Below the pieces are notes generated by a model. It saw only the letters and a list, made by a program, of their open reading frames with translations, was not told the DNA's origin and searched no databases. Positions 54,055 through 64,000 of a stretch of DNA of 64,000 nucleotides are shown here, piece after piece. Both the position numbers and the translations under genes were made by a program. The stretch's first letter is position 1. The number at the start of each line of letters is the position of its first letter. Location: contig CM030868.1 of assembly GCA_018105865.1 (NCBI GenBank), forward strand, positions 10,211,745-10,275,744. Direction: 5' to 3'. The stretch comes from Metaphire vulgaris (taxonomy: Eukaryota; Annelida; Clitellata; Crassiclitellata; Megascolecidae).

Positions 54055-54385
54055 ACTTAGGCCTATACTAAAAATCTAAAAATAAGTACTTGTATTAGTA
54101 TTATATTAATTTTTTTATTCATTAAATTAATTGAGTTTTAATTAATTAATTAATTAATCTTCTTTCTTTCCTTCCGTCTTTCCCTATTAGGTTGGAAGAT
54201 GGGTCTGAATGACACTATCTAATCTAATCTAATTTATTTTACTTAGGCCTATACTAAAAATCTAAAAATAAGTACTTGTATTAGTATTATATTAATTTTT
54301 GATTCATTAAATTAATTGAGTCTTCTTCTTCTTTCTTTCCTTCCGTCTTTCCCTATTGGGTTGGACGATGGATCTGAATAAGTTC
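54055..54385. repeat. Tandem duplication of about 180 bp
   Basis: 54055-54215 and 54236-54385 are near-identical (TTTACTTAGGCCTATACTAA start; CTTTCCTTCCGTCTTTCCC end). The first copy carries an expanded TTAA/ATTA run where the second reads CTTCTTCTT. The duplication includes the 3' tail of the LINE at 54350-54605, so it happened after that LINE inserted. Confidence 0.9.
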
Positions 54386-54605
54386 CTTCCACTTCTGTCT
54401 GTCTCTTGCTGCTCTGGTCATTTGGATTAAGTTCATTTGCATTTCTTCTGCATCCTCTTTTAAGTTTTCTATCCATGTTTTTTTGGTCTTCCTTTTCTCA
54501 TTTTCCCTTCAACATAGTTATAAAGTGCTTTCTTTGGTATTCTTCCTTCCTTCATTCTTTCCACATGACCACACCATTTCAGTCTTCGTTTCTGTATTGA
54601 TTCAA
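54350..54605 (-). pseudogene. RTE-like LINE C-terminus with intact end
   Basis: On the minus strand: IQKRRLKWCGHVERMKEGRI, KKALYNYVEG, GRPKKTWIENLKED, AARDRQKWKELI and a TAG stop, then AAGACGGAAGGAAAGAAAG and GAAGAAGAA. No stops in the fragment, so it is relatively young. A tail of the same family lies at 61142-61195. Confidence 0.85.
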
Positions 54606-55318
54606 AACAAATAAATCGGCTAATAATTTATAACAATATTAAGTAAATAGACTGTTGGGCGTGTTGGCTGCTGCTGCATTAAATCAAAGAACTTGAATTT
54701 TATGTTTGAAAAGACATTTTTCCAGGCCAACTATATTACAAGTTACAACTAGGTTATAGTAATAAAAGAACGATGATAGACCACGTTGGTTATAGCGCAG
54801 TTACTCGGTAATCGGTATTCCAAATATTAAAAGAAAACTTTACCGACATGAACCTCAGTAAAACTACATTTCGCAAGAAGGCTAACCTGCGTGTTGCAAG
54901 AACAATAGAGAAAATTTCCAAACTTAAAACAAATTAAACTGATAAAAATTTCAAAGTACCGAGACTAGATGTTGTAGGTAGTGACGCAGACTAGGACTCC
55001 GAGTGCTAGTCTGCGTCACTACCTATAACAACTTTCAACAAATATATACCGTATTATTATTATATCAACCTTTATTCGCAAATGCAGATAACAGTCATAA
55101 CACAAGATACAAATAAACATAATTCTTAACTAACACTTACACATTCTGTAGTTCTGTAATATAGTTGGCCTGAAAAATAAATGTATTTTCAAACATAAAA
55201 TTCAAGTTCTTTGAGTTTATGCAGCAACAGCCAACGGTCTATTTACTTAATATTGTTATAAATTATTAGCCGATTTATTTGTTTTGAATCAATACAGAAA
55301 CGAAGACTGAAATGGTTT
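54596..55318. repeat. Inverted repeat, arms of about 150-170 bp
   Basis: 54580-54745 and 55152-55318 are reverse complements at roughly 90% (AATCGGCTAATAATTTATAA; GGCCAACTATATTACA). Both arms begin in the LINE coding word GAAACGAAGACTGAAATGG. In the spacer lies a tight palindrome: GTTGTAGGTAGTGACGCAGA at 54971-54990 and its complement at 55011-55032, around an 11-bp core. Confidence 0.85.
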
Positions 55319-55320
55319 GG

Positions 55321-55402
<82 letters not shown>

Positions 55403-55423
55403 TAATATCATCATCATCATCAA

Positions 55424-55458
<35 letters not shown>

Positions 55459-55500
55459 AGACAACTTATGTAGCGCCGTGGTCATGACCAAGGCCAAAAT
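55321..55500 (-). repeat. CAT microsatellite and L2-type tail
   Basis: About 45 CAT units (55321-55458) with a few variants. The next bases read, on the minus strand, CGGCGCTACATAAGTTGTC, the L2-like 3' signature, so the array is the expanded tail of a minus-strand LINE that starts inside the inverted repeat arm. Confidence 0.85.
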
Positions 55501-55726
55501 TTTTTTGTCATTAACTGATAAAAATTGTGGTGATTTAATACAATTAGGCTATGCTAAATCGAAATATAACCACCAAAGTCTTCTATCAAGTCAGAATTTC
55601 TAGTTACGAGCAAATAGAAAAATTGCATAGTCAACTATTGAAGCACATGTCATTATAGATGATAGCTACTACACTGTATTTACTCGATCTGCAGGAAACA
55701 TTCGACCTCAACGACAACGACCTATA

Positions 55727-55738
55727 ATATATATATAT

Positions 55739-55786
<48 letters not shown>
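55727..55786. repeat. TA microsatellite
   Basis: TA array with one AATA break, directly in front of dispersed repeat A copy 2. 55501-55726 is unrecognised. Confidence 0.95.
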
Positions 55787-55787
<1 letters not shown>

Positions 55788-56250
55788 TAGAAAGATGCTC
55801 GCTTGCTCGCTTGTTGTGCAGGATAATACTAATCCAATACCTATACCTAATACCCAATCATTGAATTCATGCTGAACAACATTTCAATGATCGCCACCTA
55901 GCCAAGCTCTGCGCCACGTAATAATTTATGTACCTTAAAATCACGCAACTGTGGCCATTTGTGACGCTGTACACGTATTTTTTGTGTACGTTAAAATGTA
56001 CGTTGCAAACAATTGTTACCAATAGCAACGTCGTCGCACGCCCAGCCCTCTGACGCTGCGTGTTAAACTACGATTCTACGAACAATTGTTACCAATAGCA
56101 ACGTCGTCTTCGAACATCGTCCACCAACGCATCGCGACGTAAGGACTAAACGGTCTAAACCGTCTACCAATAGTCAACCAATCAGAACGCTTGAAGGTAA
56201 CAGACAGAGAGACATACAGATAAGGATCTTAATATGATAGATAGGACGAT
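55787..56250 (+). repeat. Dispersed repeat A, copy 2
   Basis: Matches 1939-2455. It lacks the segment between the two GTACGTTAAAAT words and the second CACCAACGCATC block of copy 1, but has an extra CTCTGACGCTG, so the copies differ by short indels. Confidence 0.82.
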
Positions 56251-56299
56251 TTAACAAGTGTCACTTATATGATATATTGAACAAGTAAGTTTTTAGATT

Positions 56300-57165
56300 C
56301 CTCCGAAATAATAAAATACAACTGGCTTTCGTGACATTCACAGGCAGCGAAGCCGATCTGTCACCGAACTTGGCAGTCTTGGCTGGAGGCAGGGGCGTCA
56401 TTTGGGGGGCTGGGGGAGCCGTGGCCCCAAGGAAATGAAAAAAATAATTTATATTGCATTAATGTGCAAAATATCGTAAAAATTGCCAAAAATTTGCCAA
56501 AAAATATATAAAAAATGCAAATTTTCCAAAATCAGAAACCCCCAAAATTAGATAAAATTTGCCAAAATTTGCCTAAAATTTGCAAAAATTGCCTAAAATT
56601 TGCACGAATTGCCTAAAATTTGCCAAAGTTTGCCAAAAAATTTTCTCGCCCCCAAGAAAAGTGTGAAATGACGCTACTAGCTGGAGGTGAGACAATTAAC
56701 TGCTCGTAGCTCCGTGAGCGAAGAAGTTTAGAACGACAATCATTCGCAAAGGTTCTCGAGACAAGTGAAGCGATGTAATCGGGACAGAGAGGATCGTTCA
56801 AGGCTCGATAAGTAAACCAACATCGCTCGAAGATGGTGCGTTCGGGAATTCGAAGCCAATGAAGTTTGTCACTGAGAAGAGGCGTAACATGGTCGTTCCA
56901 ACGACAGTCGAAGATCAGGCGAGCTGAGACATTCAAGGCGGATTGTAAGCGATTCAACTGGGTATCTGGCAGGCCGAGAAGGACACCGTTACAATAGTCT
57001 ATCCAAGACAGAACAAATTCGCGTACGAGTTGGATGGCGACGGGTGTATCATGTCTGAATGTACCGCCAAATTGCTTTGATCCTACGAAGTTGATAGTAG
57101 CAATTCCTGGTAAGATGGCTAATGTGAGCATCAAGGGAAAGCGTTTCATCGATCAGAACACCAAG
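56300..57165 (-). pseudogene. L2-like LINE reverse transcriptase, interrupted
   Basis: On the minus strand: LGVLIDETLSLDAHISHL, NCYYQLRRIKAIWRYIQ, a frameshift near 57050, WIDYCNGVLLGLPDTQLNR, LHWLRIPERTIFERCWF, YEQLIVSPPA, [MITE 56390-56679], then KFGDRSASL. Same subfamily as 35363-36200 by the DETLS and GLPxTQL blocks. The reverse transcriptase resumes beyond the MITE. Confidence 0.85.
56390..56679. mobile_element. hAT-type MITE, CAGGGGCGTCATTT family
   Basis: 290 bp with CAGGGGCGTCATTTGG and inverted GAAATGACGCTACTA ends. A perfect TSD, GCTGGAGG, lies at 56382-56389 and 56680-56687. The middle is a run of about twelve AAATTTGCCAAAATT-like units, an internal minisatellite. Confidence 0.93.
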
Positions 57166-57169
57166 GAGC

Positions 57170-57371
57170 CAAGTCAAAACATTAAAAATGCATGGAAACT
57201 CATTAAAAATATCAGAGAAGATATGAACATGAAAGAAATTTCAATCGTGGAAGGAAGACGATTGACAGAAGATAGAACTTCTTTGAAACATTTTGTGTCT
57301 AGCTATTGCCGCTAAAGAGTTGGCAGAAAGCAAAGTGATGATGATGATTGATGATGATGATGATGATGATG
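57170..57371 (+). mobile_element. RTE-like LINE 3' end with GAT tail
   Basis: AGCTATTGCCGCTAAAGAGT, TGGCAGAAAGCAAAGTG and then GATGATGATTGATGATGAT match the tail at 4270-4330. The upstream ERYEK-like coding remnant is short. It abuts the minus-strand L2 directly. Confidence 0.75.
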
Positions 57372-57494
57372 ATACCATGTTAAAAGAGTGGTTCTATTCT
57401 GAATAAGATTATCAAAATTTCACTGCGCTAGGTCGGTCTAGAACAAGTTCTATTGAGTGATTGTGTTTCCCATATTCTGAAGCCCTAACGGCAC

Positions 57495-57590
57495 CACTGT
57501 TAATTTGTTAATTAATAGTTAATAACTGTTAATTTGTTAATTAATAGTTAATAACTGTTAATTTGTTAATTAATAGTTAATAACTAATAA
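57495..57590. repeat. Tandem repeat, three units of about 30 bp
   Basis: Three near-perfect units of CTGTTAATTTGTTAATTAAT plus AGTTAATAA. AT-rich and self-complementary (TTAATTAA). 57372-57494 is unrecognised; 57591-57874 aligns weakly with 60040-60170 (TTTATGATAT..GGGAGAAT). Confidence 0.9.
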
Positions 57591-57882
57591 GCCTATGGTC
57601 TACTACAAATAACGATTATATAGCCTAATTTCAACAAAGGCAAAATTGCTTGCAAATGGCTAAACTTTATGATATCTTAATGAGATGGGAGAATGGCATT
57701 ATCGTCATGTAGCTATCAACAAGCTATATGATCCAGCAATAGGACCAGGCTTTGGGCATGTTTCATTGCTGGTTCATTTATCTAACCGTCTATACCGCTG
57801 TAACCGTTTACTTGCATTTATCGTTTGTCGCTCTAATTGACTTCTTCGTTGTCTTTCCCGTCCATTGCATCACGTGATAGAC

Positions 57883-58385
57883 CAGCGGTTCTCAACCTGT
57901 GGCCGCGGACCACCAGTGGTCCGCGACCATCTACTTGGTGGTCCGCGAGTAAAGCCTAACATTTAAATTAAAGATGAACTTAGGTTGAGTCTTTCAAACA
58001 TAACTCCTCGTTTTGACAAATTGTGTTCACATACACAAGTTCATGGCTCACATTAAAATTAATCAAATATTGTTTAAAATAATAATAGTTATTTATTTTA
58101 AATGCGAAGGGATGTGTGTCGGAAATCTATGCATTACGTTAAGAATAAGTTACACTAACAATAGGCCAACAACAAGCTTGCCTTAGTCAATTTTTATTGG
58201 CAAATACAGCCACATGCGTTGGTGACTGGGGTTCCCACTGACCCCGGTGGTGGGGCTTATGATGCTCCCTACAGACTCCCTACTCACGTGAATGAAAGTC
58301 TTCGGCACTGCCAATGGAGGTGGTCCGTCATGTAAGCTCAATATCTCCAAGTGGTCGTTCACCACGAAAAGGCTGAGAACCGCTG
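57883..58385. mobile_element. hAT-type MITE, CAGCGGTTCTCAACC family
   Basis: 503 bp with CAGCGGTTCTCAACCTGTGG and inverted AAGGCTGAGAACCGCTG ends. TSD TGATAGAC / TGACAGAC (7 of 8) at 57875-57882 and 58386-58393. The inner block TGGTCCGCGAGT is inverted near both ends. CAGxGGTTCTCAA ends are classic for hAT MITEs of the Charlie/MER type. Confidence 0.95.
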
Positions 58386-58524
58386 TGACAGACGGATATA
58401 CAGACATACAATCATACATACAGACAGAAAAACAGAGCCAGCTTCAATAAATTTCAAATCGATTATCAAATAATGCTAACCTGACCACAACAAGCGTCTG
58501 AATGCTTATTTGGCGTAACGTTGT

Positions 58525-58637
58525 ATATATATATATATAATTATATATATATATATAAAATTATATATATAGCGTCTCGAATGTTATCTTATAACGCTAT
58601 ATGTTAGATACGCCCATAAGCGTAAGCCACGCCCGAC

Positions 58638-58670
<33 letters not shown>
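58525..58670. repeat. TA palindromes and CA microsatellite
   Basis: 58525-58571 holds three TATATAT runs split by AATT. 58639-58668 is a CA run. 58671-59105 aligns patchily with 34790-35100 (segmental repeat S); no gene. Confidence 0.85.
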
Positions 58671-59113
58671 GCTGGAAAACTACAGTAGATGCAGGATGGA
58701 CCAATAAAACCAGTATCGCCCTGTTTCATTGTAAATATTTTCACAACACCCAGCTGGGTAAAAATGCCTGACATTTGGGATAACTCTGCAGTATTATTTT
58801 CTGACCGCATCCATTGGAGAGTATTTCTGTAAAATTCTAGAGTTCAGGGCCTACCCAGTCCAAATCCAGTCTAACGTAGAACGCGGTCATCACAAATATG
58901 AGCTAATACTTTAGATTGCTAAGTCCCAAATGTTAGCCCTTCGTGCTATTTCGCATGAATTCTTGTGTGTCTACAGCTGGTCGTTATGGCTGCATCCATA
59001 CTATTTCTGAAATACGGTGATATTGTTTCCCATCCGGGCAGAGCGTGGACAACCACTGCCTAGCAGCCTCTCCGTCGTTCCAGTGCTATCGTCTTTTTCA
59101 ACAGACGTCCAAG

Positions 59114-59365
59114 CAGTGGCGTAGCCAAGAGGGGTTTTGGGGTTAATCCCCCTTTGGCTGCCAAAAACTAAATATTTTAATGAGTTTCCATGCATTTTTA
59201 ATTTTTACGCGATTTTCGGGGTCAAAACTTCCCCCTTTGGCTATAGACCTGAAAGATTAAAGTAATAAGCGATAACGTTTTTTGCTTGTCAGGATTTTCC
59301 CAAAGTTGGTCACGGTCAAAACCAAACACCGAACCTTCCTTGAGGAAATCCTGGCTACGCCACTG
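59114..59365. mobile_element. hAT-type MITE, CAGTGGCGTAGCCA family, complete
   Basis: 252 bp with CAGTGGCGTAGCCAAGAGG and inverted CCTGGCTACGCCACTG ends. A perfect TSD, CGTCCAAG, lies at 59106-59113 and 59366-59373. The internal motif is present on the minus strand (59272-59291). Confidence 0.95.
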
Positions 59366-59758
59366 CGTCCAAGACTCATCGTTCTACCACAAACCCTGTT
59401 CTAAATTTTTTAGAAGGCGTCGCGACCTCAAAGATTCTCTTGACGCAAACCCTTTTTTAGGAAACGATCATCTCTTGATATTTGCCCATCTTATTGAAAA
59501 ATATATTAAATAAAACATTAAATTATAAACGTAGGTTACAAATTTGCCAACCAAATACAACAACTCATATTTTTATGAGCGCGTTCTATACCTAGCCTGA
59601 CCTTCTCTATGCGGCCCATCTGTAGGGCCTACTTAGGAATTTGAAAGTAAAACTTACGTGACTGCATTCGTGATATAACACTGCAGATGGTTACTAAATT
59701 TCATGCAATTTGACCAAGCGACTGTGAAGATAGTTACAATGAAACAGGGTGGTTGCTG

Positions 59759-59998
59759 CAGAGATGTTCATGGGTCCATTTTTTAGAACCCAATCCAACT
59801 CAACTCATCAAGTCTCCAAGTCAACCCAACCCATGCCGATAATAGATTTACCTGACCCAACCCAAACCATCTGTAATACATTACAGTTTCTTAAACCATA
59901 ATTTAGTTTCTGACCCAACCCACCATTAATATGGAAAAGTCTGACCCCCAACCCAACCAACCCAACCCATGGGTTAACCCAACCTATGGACATCTCTG
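59759..59998. mobile_element. hAT-type MITE with AACCC arrays, copy 3
   Basis: 240 bp, closest to copy 1 (5223-5470). TSD GGTTGCTG / GGTTGCCG (7 of 8) at 59751-59758 and 59999-60006. Inserted next to an ACAGGGTGG word whose inverse, CCACCCTGT, lies at 60019-60027. Confidence 0.92.
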
Positions 59999-60006
59999 GG
60001 TTGCCG

Positions 60007-60413
60007 GGTTTTATCGGCCCACCCTGTATATACAATTTGCCAGCGTTTATGATATTTTTATAGAATGGGAGAATAACACGTCGTAATGCAAGAGTCAACA
60101 AACTGTATAGTCTGGCGATGGGCACGTTTAATTTCTTGTTTATTTTATGATGATAAACGAAGAACAAAAGAACTGACAGGAACAGACAAATTCATTCTCT
60201 TTGTCGTCGTCGATTCCTTTATTACAGGCTTCATTGAAATTGGTATAAATGTACATTTCTGTTCGTGCAATGAAAGTTAATGTATAAACCGCGCAGCAGT
60301 GAACAGCAATTTTATTTACAATGCTATTATACCAGTAAACGCCACAAATAAGTCAGTGCTAATTTAATCTTCGTGTTGCGACACAATAACCGACTGTCTT
60401 GCATTCATTCAAA
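60007..60413. other. Spacer, no gene recognised
   Basis: 60040-60170 has weak similarity to 57655-57790. A 64-codon plus-strand frame at 60086-60280 has no motif. Confidence 0.35.
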
Positions 60414-60500
60414 CAGTGGTTCTCACGCAGGGCAGTCCCTACTGAACCACTTTAAACCTTGTTATATATTATAAATATATATTATATTATTCTATTCCGC
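60414..60500 (+). mobile_element. CR1-group LINE 3' UTR fragment
   Basis: GTGGTTCTCACGCAGGGCAG, AACCACTTTAAACCTTG and an AT-rich tail, matching 26575-26640 and the complement of 6716-6815. Extreme 5' truncation. Confidence 0.85.
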
Positions 60501-61400
60501 CTTTCGAGTCTGTTGGTATATCAATCGGAGAGCAGACATCCTGCCAGAACCTTCCTTATTTTCACATTCTGCAATAATGAACAAAAGTGAAAAATCCAGA
60601 TGAAATGGAGTCCTCCGAAAGTAAGTTTAATGCAGTATAAGATATTTTCATTATATATATACACTAACAAACAATTTTAAAGCATTATATAAGGCTTCGT
60701 AAGTTATATATGGACAGTGACGAAGTCCTATGTTTTATACTTCATATAATTATTTTCAAATTTTCAACAAGATTCATTAATAGGCATATACGGTATTGTT
60801 CGGTTACAACTCTTATTATTACTAGGACTGTTAGGCAAAGGACACGTGATACTGGTCTAAAAACAACATTGTCATAACGAGGCACTGAGGCTGGATTATA
60901 ATTCAGAAAACGTATACTACTCGAATATTTTCTTGTAACTAACTGTAGTTTCTCTTTGCAGAAAATTCGGCTTCGAATCCTCTAAGAACGAACCCTGGTC
61001 GGTTCTGTTTTCTCAGTTTGCCACTAACACAACCGTTCATGGGCTTCGATTTCTGATTAAACCGACAAGATTCATTGTCAGAAAGTATGTTTGTACACAT
61101 CGTGCTTCTTTTGTAGCGCCTATTTATTAACTTGTTTGAATGACCCATCGTCCAACCCAATAGGGAAAGACGGAAGGAAAGAAAGAAGAAGAATTTATTA
61201 ACGCTTGTTGATCATGCATATTGTATATCATTGCAAACATTTATCAAACAGTTCATTTTAGAATTTGATTGCGTGAGGCTTATAGGATCGGAACCAATCA
61301 GGGTCTTGATAGAAGTTTTGCGAATTGACTCCAAAAGTCAAAATTAAACATTACTGTGACGGATCGTTTTGTTGTCAGTGTTACAAATCATTGGATCATA
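60501..61400. other. Spacer with an RTE-like tail fragment
   Basis: 61142-61195 (CCCATCGTCCAACCCAATAG, GACGGAAGGAAAGAAAG, AAGAAGAA) is the same LINE tail as at 54300-54380, in plus orientation. The remainder is AT-rich without a recognised gene. Confidence 0.5.
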
Positions 61401-61620
61401 TCTCAAGATCCGCTCTTCTAGACTTCCAGCGGCGAAAGGAAGTATCATTGCATAACCTGACAGGAATAAACTTGAGTGAAAGGAAAACCGACGACGAAGT
61501 TTTGCAAATGGCAAACAGACATAGGGCCTACAGAAAGACGATTCGTCAACATCTTCAAAAGAATGAAGTTGCTATAATTTGGCCCCAGGTCTGCTCTGGT
61601 AAGGACAATCCAACAACAAA
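61401..61620 (+). pseudogene. RTE-like LINE reverse transcriptase fragment
   Basis: An open frame with LLDFQRRKEVSLHNLTGINL, SERKTDDEVLQMANRHRAYR and KTIRQHLQ, the block just before the FGH motif in RTE-like C-termini (compare TEKQASEEVRKRAD at 8740). Both ends are truncated; the right end stops at a MITE. Confidence 0.55.
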
Positions 61621-61858
61621 GGAATGGTTGGGTGGAATAAGGAGTTAAATGCAGTTACCACCTTAATGGTCAGGTTGTCAATTGAAGGGCCCAAAGGAAT
61701 AAGGAAGTAAATTCAGTTACCACCTTAGTGGTGAAAATATCAGTTGAAGGGTCCGGTTAAATAAGGAAGTAAATGCAGTTACCCATCTTATTGTTATTGA
61801 TACTCAAACCATTGGGGGTCGGATACAGTTACCTCCTTATTCCACCCAGCCATTCTAT
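61619..61858. mobile_element. MITE with three internal tandem units
   Basis: Inverted ends GGAATGGTTGGGTGGAATAA and (inverted) GAATGGCTGGGTGGAATAAG. Inside, a unit of about 65 bp (GGAATAAGGARTTAAATGCA then GTTACCACCTTA) is repeated three times, and the inverted right end carries the same GTTACC word. TSD not determined; superfamily unknown. 61859-62190 shows no recognised gene. Confidence 0.75.
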
Positions 61859-62190
61859 TATTATGATGCCCGAAACTAAACAAAGAGGGCGACTAAAAAC
61901 TGAATATGGGTGGATGATGTTGAGGAATGGACATTGGACAGGAATGCAATTGTCAGCAGTTGTCAGAAAAATACAGGTTGGACATGACTTGGAATTGAAA
62001 TTCATGTTGTCACCTCAACTTTAGTACACGAAGAAAGAAGAAGATGATTCAGTATTGCCATATTTCATTTGAAAATTTATGTTCTGGTTCGAATGAATAT
62101 ATAGGCCTAATGCCAGCAACATTTCAAGAGTTATACTCTAATACAACTGTTCAATAGCATTTCTACTTTAAATCATGAATATAGACGCAT

Positions 62191-64000
62191 TATTATTATT
62201 ATCGAATGCTTAATGCGCTAAATGATGTCAGCCATTTGATTGCGACATTATCAGCTGCGTGTAAAGTTTGTAATCCACCGTCCTCTAGCCTTGTTATAGG
62301 GCAAGAGTCAGCTAGGTGCGACATTGTTTGAATGACACCGCAGGGGCACAGGTTCGAGTCAGTTAATCCCCATTTCTGATGACAGTAATTGCAGTGTCCC
62401 TGTCCAGTTCGAAAACGGTTTAACAGACACCACAGGTGACGAGGCAGCGTGTCAAAGCCTGGTTGTCGGATAGCGGGATCTTCGACCAATTGGCAGTTGA
62501 TCACCTGAGCCGACTCCCAGTCAAGTCTCCACTGTCTATCGACATCTGAGGGAACCTTGTTAAGCTGCAGAGGATGGCGTGATTTCAATCGGTGATTAGG
62601 AGGGTTGGACAGGTCCTCGAAGAGTGGCAGGTCCTCACGGTCTGCTATCTTTGATAGAAATCTGTTCACTGCAGCTTCCCGTCGTAAGTATGGTGGTTGG
62701 ATATTTGACAGAACTGGCAGCCATTGGAGCGCTGTTGGGCGCAGGGTTCCGGAGACAAGTCTCATGGCTGAGTGCAGCTGCGTGTCCACCGCCTTTGTGT
62801 GCGAGGAGCGATACCAGGCGAGACAGCAGTATTCCACGGCTGAATAGCAAAGTGAAAGTGCAGACTGTCTCAGAGTAGCGGCGTTTGCTCCCCAGGAGGA
62901 ACCGGCTAATTTTGACAGAAGGTTTGTCCGGGTTCTGACTTTGCCGGCCAACTTTGAAAGATGTGTTTTGAAGCTTAAAGTTCGATCAAGAGTAACGCCA
63001 AGATATACAGGGAATGGGTCGTGCTTCAATTGTTTCCCATCCATATGAATTTTTAGCTCGTATTTTGCTTTTCTGTTGTTCAAATGAAATACACTCGACA
63101 CAGTTTTATTGGCGTTTGGTTTAAGCCGCCATTTTTTGCAGTAGTCTGAGATCCGCTGTGTGTCGATAGTTAGCTGTTCTTCAAGTTCCTTGAATGTCTG
63201 GGCTTGAACGGCAAAGCCGATGTCATCGGCGTAGCCGTATTTCCTGCTAACTGTCAGGTATATAATTTAGATACAGATTGAATAATATAGGAGCTAAAAC
63301 TGAGCCTTGTGGAAGGCCATTTCTCTGACATCTCCATGAACTTATGTCATCTCCCATATGTACTCGAAACTGTCGGTCACGAAGAAGTAAATCCACGATA
63401 CGAACGAACCATGGTTGGAAATTCATCGAAAGTTTGTAACGTAAACCGGCATGCCAAACCGTATCAAAGGCTGCTGTCAAGTCCAAGAAGACAGAGCCTG
63501 TCTTTAGGCGCTTCTGATAGCCATTTTCTATGCATGTTGTAAGTGCAACAACCTGATCAGAGGTTCTGCGACCTTTTCTGAAGCCAGCTTGAAACGGGTT
63601 TAGTATGTCGTCTACCGATGTGGCGATGTGATTCAGTAGTAGTCTCTCGAATAACTTGTAACAAACGCTGAGTAGCGAGATTGGTCTGTAGCTTGCCGCA
63701 AGAGTTTTGTCTTTTCCTGGTTTTTCGATGGCAATGACCTTTGCTTTACGCCAAATCTTTGGAATACTGTTACTCGTTATGATTTTGTTGAAGAAGGTTA
63801 GCAGCCATTTGCATGCCTTTGGACCCAAATTTTTTAGAAACTCAGGGTGAATATTATCGTACCCTGGAGCCGTGCCTGTTTTCATGGATTTAAAAGCGTC
63901 ATAACGCATTAATTTGACAAGGCGCAAAATCCTTACAAGACGCTCTATCACAGAAGGACGTAGAGACGGAAGACAGAAAGTAAGTAAAACACTGCAGGGA
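62191..64000 (-). pseudogene. Non-LTR retrotransposon reverse transcriptase, nearly intact (continues past window)
   Basis: On the minus strand from the right edge: TGTAPGYDNIHPEFLK, SYRPISLLSVCYKLFERLL, NPFQAGFRKGRRTSDQV, VFLDLTAAFDTVWHAGLRY (motif A, catalytic Asp), NGLPQGSVLAPILFNLYL (motif B), then one frameshift near 63248-63255, GYADDIGFAVQAQ (motif C, catalytic YADD), YLGVTLDRTLSF, and a C-terminus with HCNYCHQKWGLTD and CPCGVIQTMSHLADSCP, a Cys/His knuckle common in Jockey/I-type elements. Apart from the frameshift I see no stop across about 580 codons, so this is a young copy. An ATT tail at 62191-62200 marks the 3' end. Its endonuclease would lie beyond the window. Confidence 0.88.

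Overview
This is eukaryotic, metazoan DNA: AT-rich, with single-copy coding sequence as a small minority and dozens of transposable-element (TE) remnants. Non-LTR retrotransposons carry microsatellite tails, and there are many short DNA transposons with clean 8-bp target-site duplications (TSDs). The TE families (CR1/L2-like and RTE-like LINEs, hAT, CACTA-like, Ginger-like and piggyBac-like elements) and an overused TAGGCCTA word suggest a marine invertebrate. I cannot name the species or phylum. Nothing in the window looks bacterial or viral.

Host genes. Two intact intronless paralogs encode type II membrane glycosyltransferases of the GT61/DUF563 type (37341-39032 and 49805-51496, both plus strand). 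They are about 94% identical at protein level and come from a duplication whose two copies have since been separated by TE insertions. A GC-rich terminal exon of a single-pass membrane protein with cytoplasmic PPxY motifs lies on the minus strand (14251-14726). No other convincing host exon is visible.

Layout. 0-14 kb: LINE 3' ends (1.6, 3.5, 4.0, 6.7-7.9, 8.7 and 13.3 kb), hAT MITEs (non-autonomous miniature elements; 5.2, 6.3, 9.4 and 12.6 kb) and microsatellites. 14-19 kb: the membrane-protein exon, then upstream simple repeats that may be intronic, with a palindromic element holding telomere-like repeats. 19-29 kb: a dense belt of nested hAT-type MITEs, an L2-like LINE, a broken hAT transposase and a LINE endonuclease fragment. 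29.4-31.6 kb: a CACTA-like transposon carrying a broken copy of a widespread, poorly named transposase-like family. 32-36 kb: LINE reverse transcriptase fragments. 37-52 kb: the two GT61 genes, and between them a young Ginger-like element with near-identical 193-bp inverted repeats, a piggyBac-like remnant, L2 fragments and an antisense LINE that landed in the upstream region of the second gene. 52-64 kb: inverted and tandem duplications, more hAT MITEs, L2/RTE fragments and, at the right edge, a 1.8-kb LINE reverse transcriptase on the minus strand.

The most notable results are the CACTA-like element, the compound palindromic Ginger-like termini, a motif of about 20 bp recurring inside otherwise different MITE families, nested insertions that order events in time, and divergence of glycosylation sites between the two GT61 paralogs. 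All identifications are by eye. Family names rest on recalled family features, not on a search.
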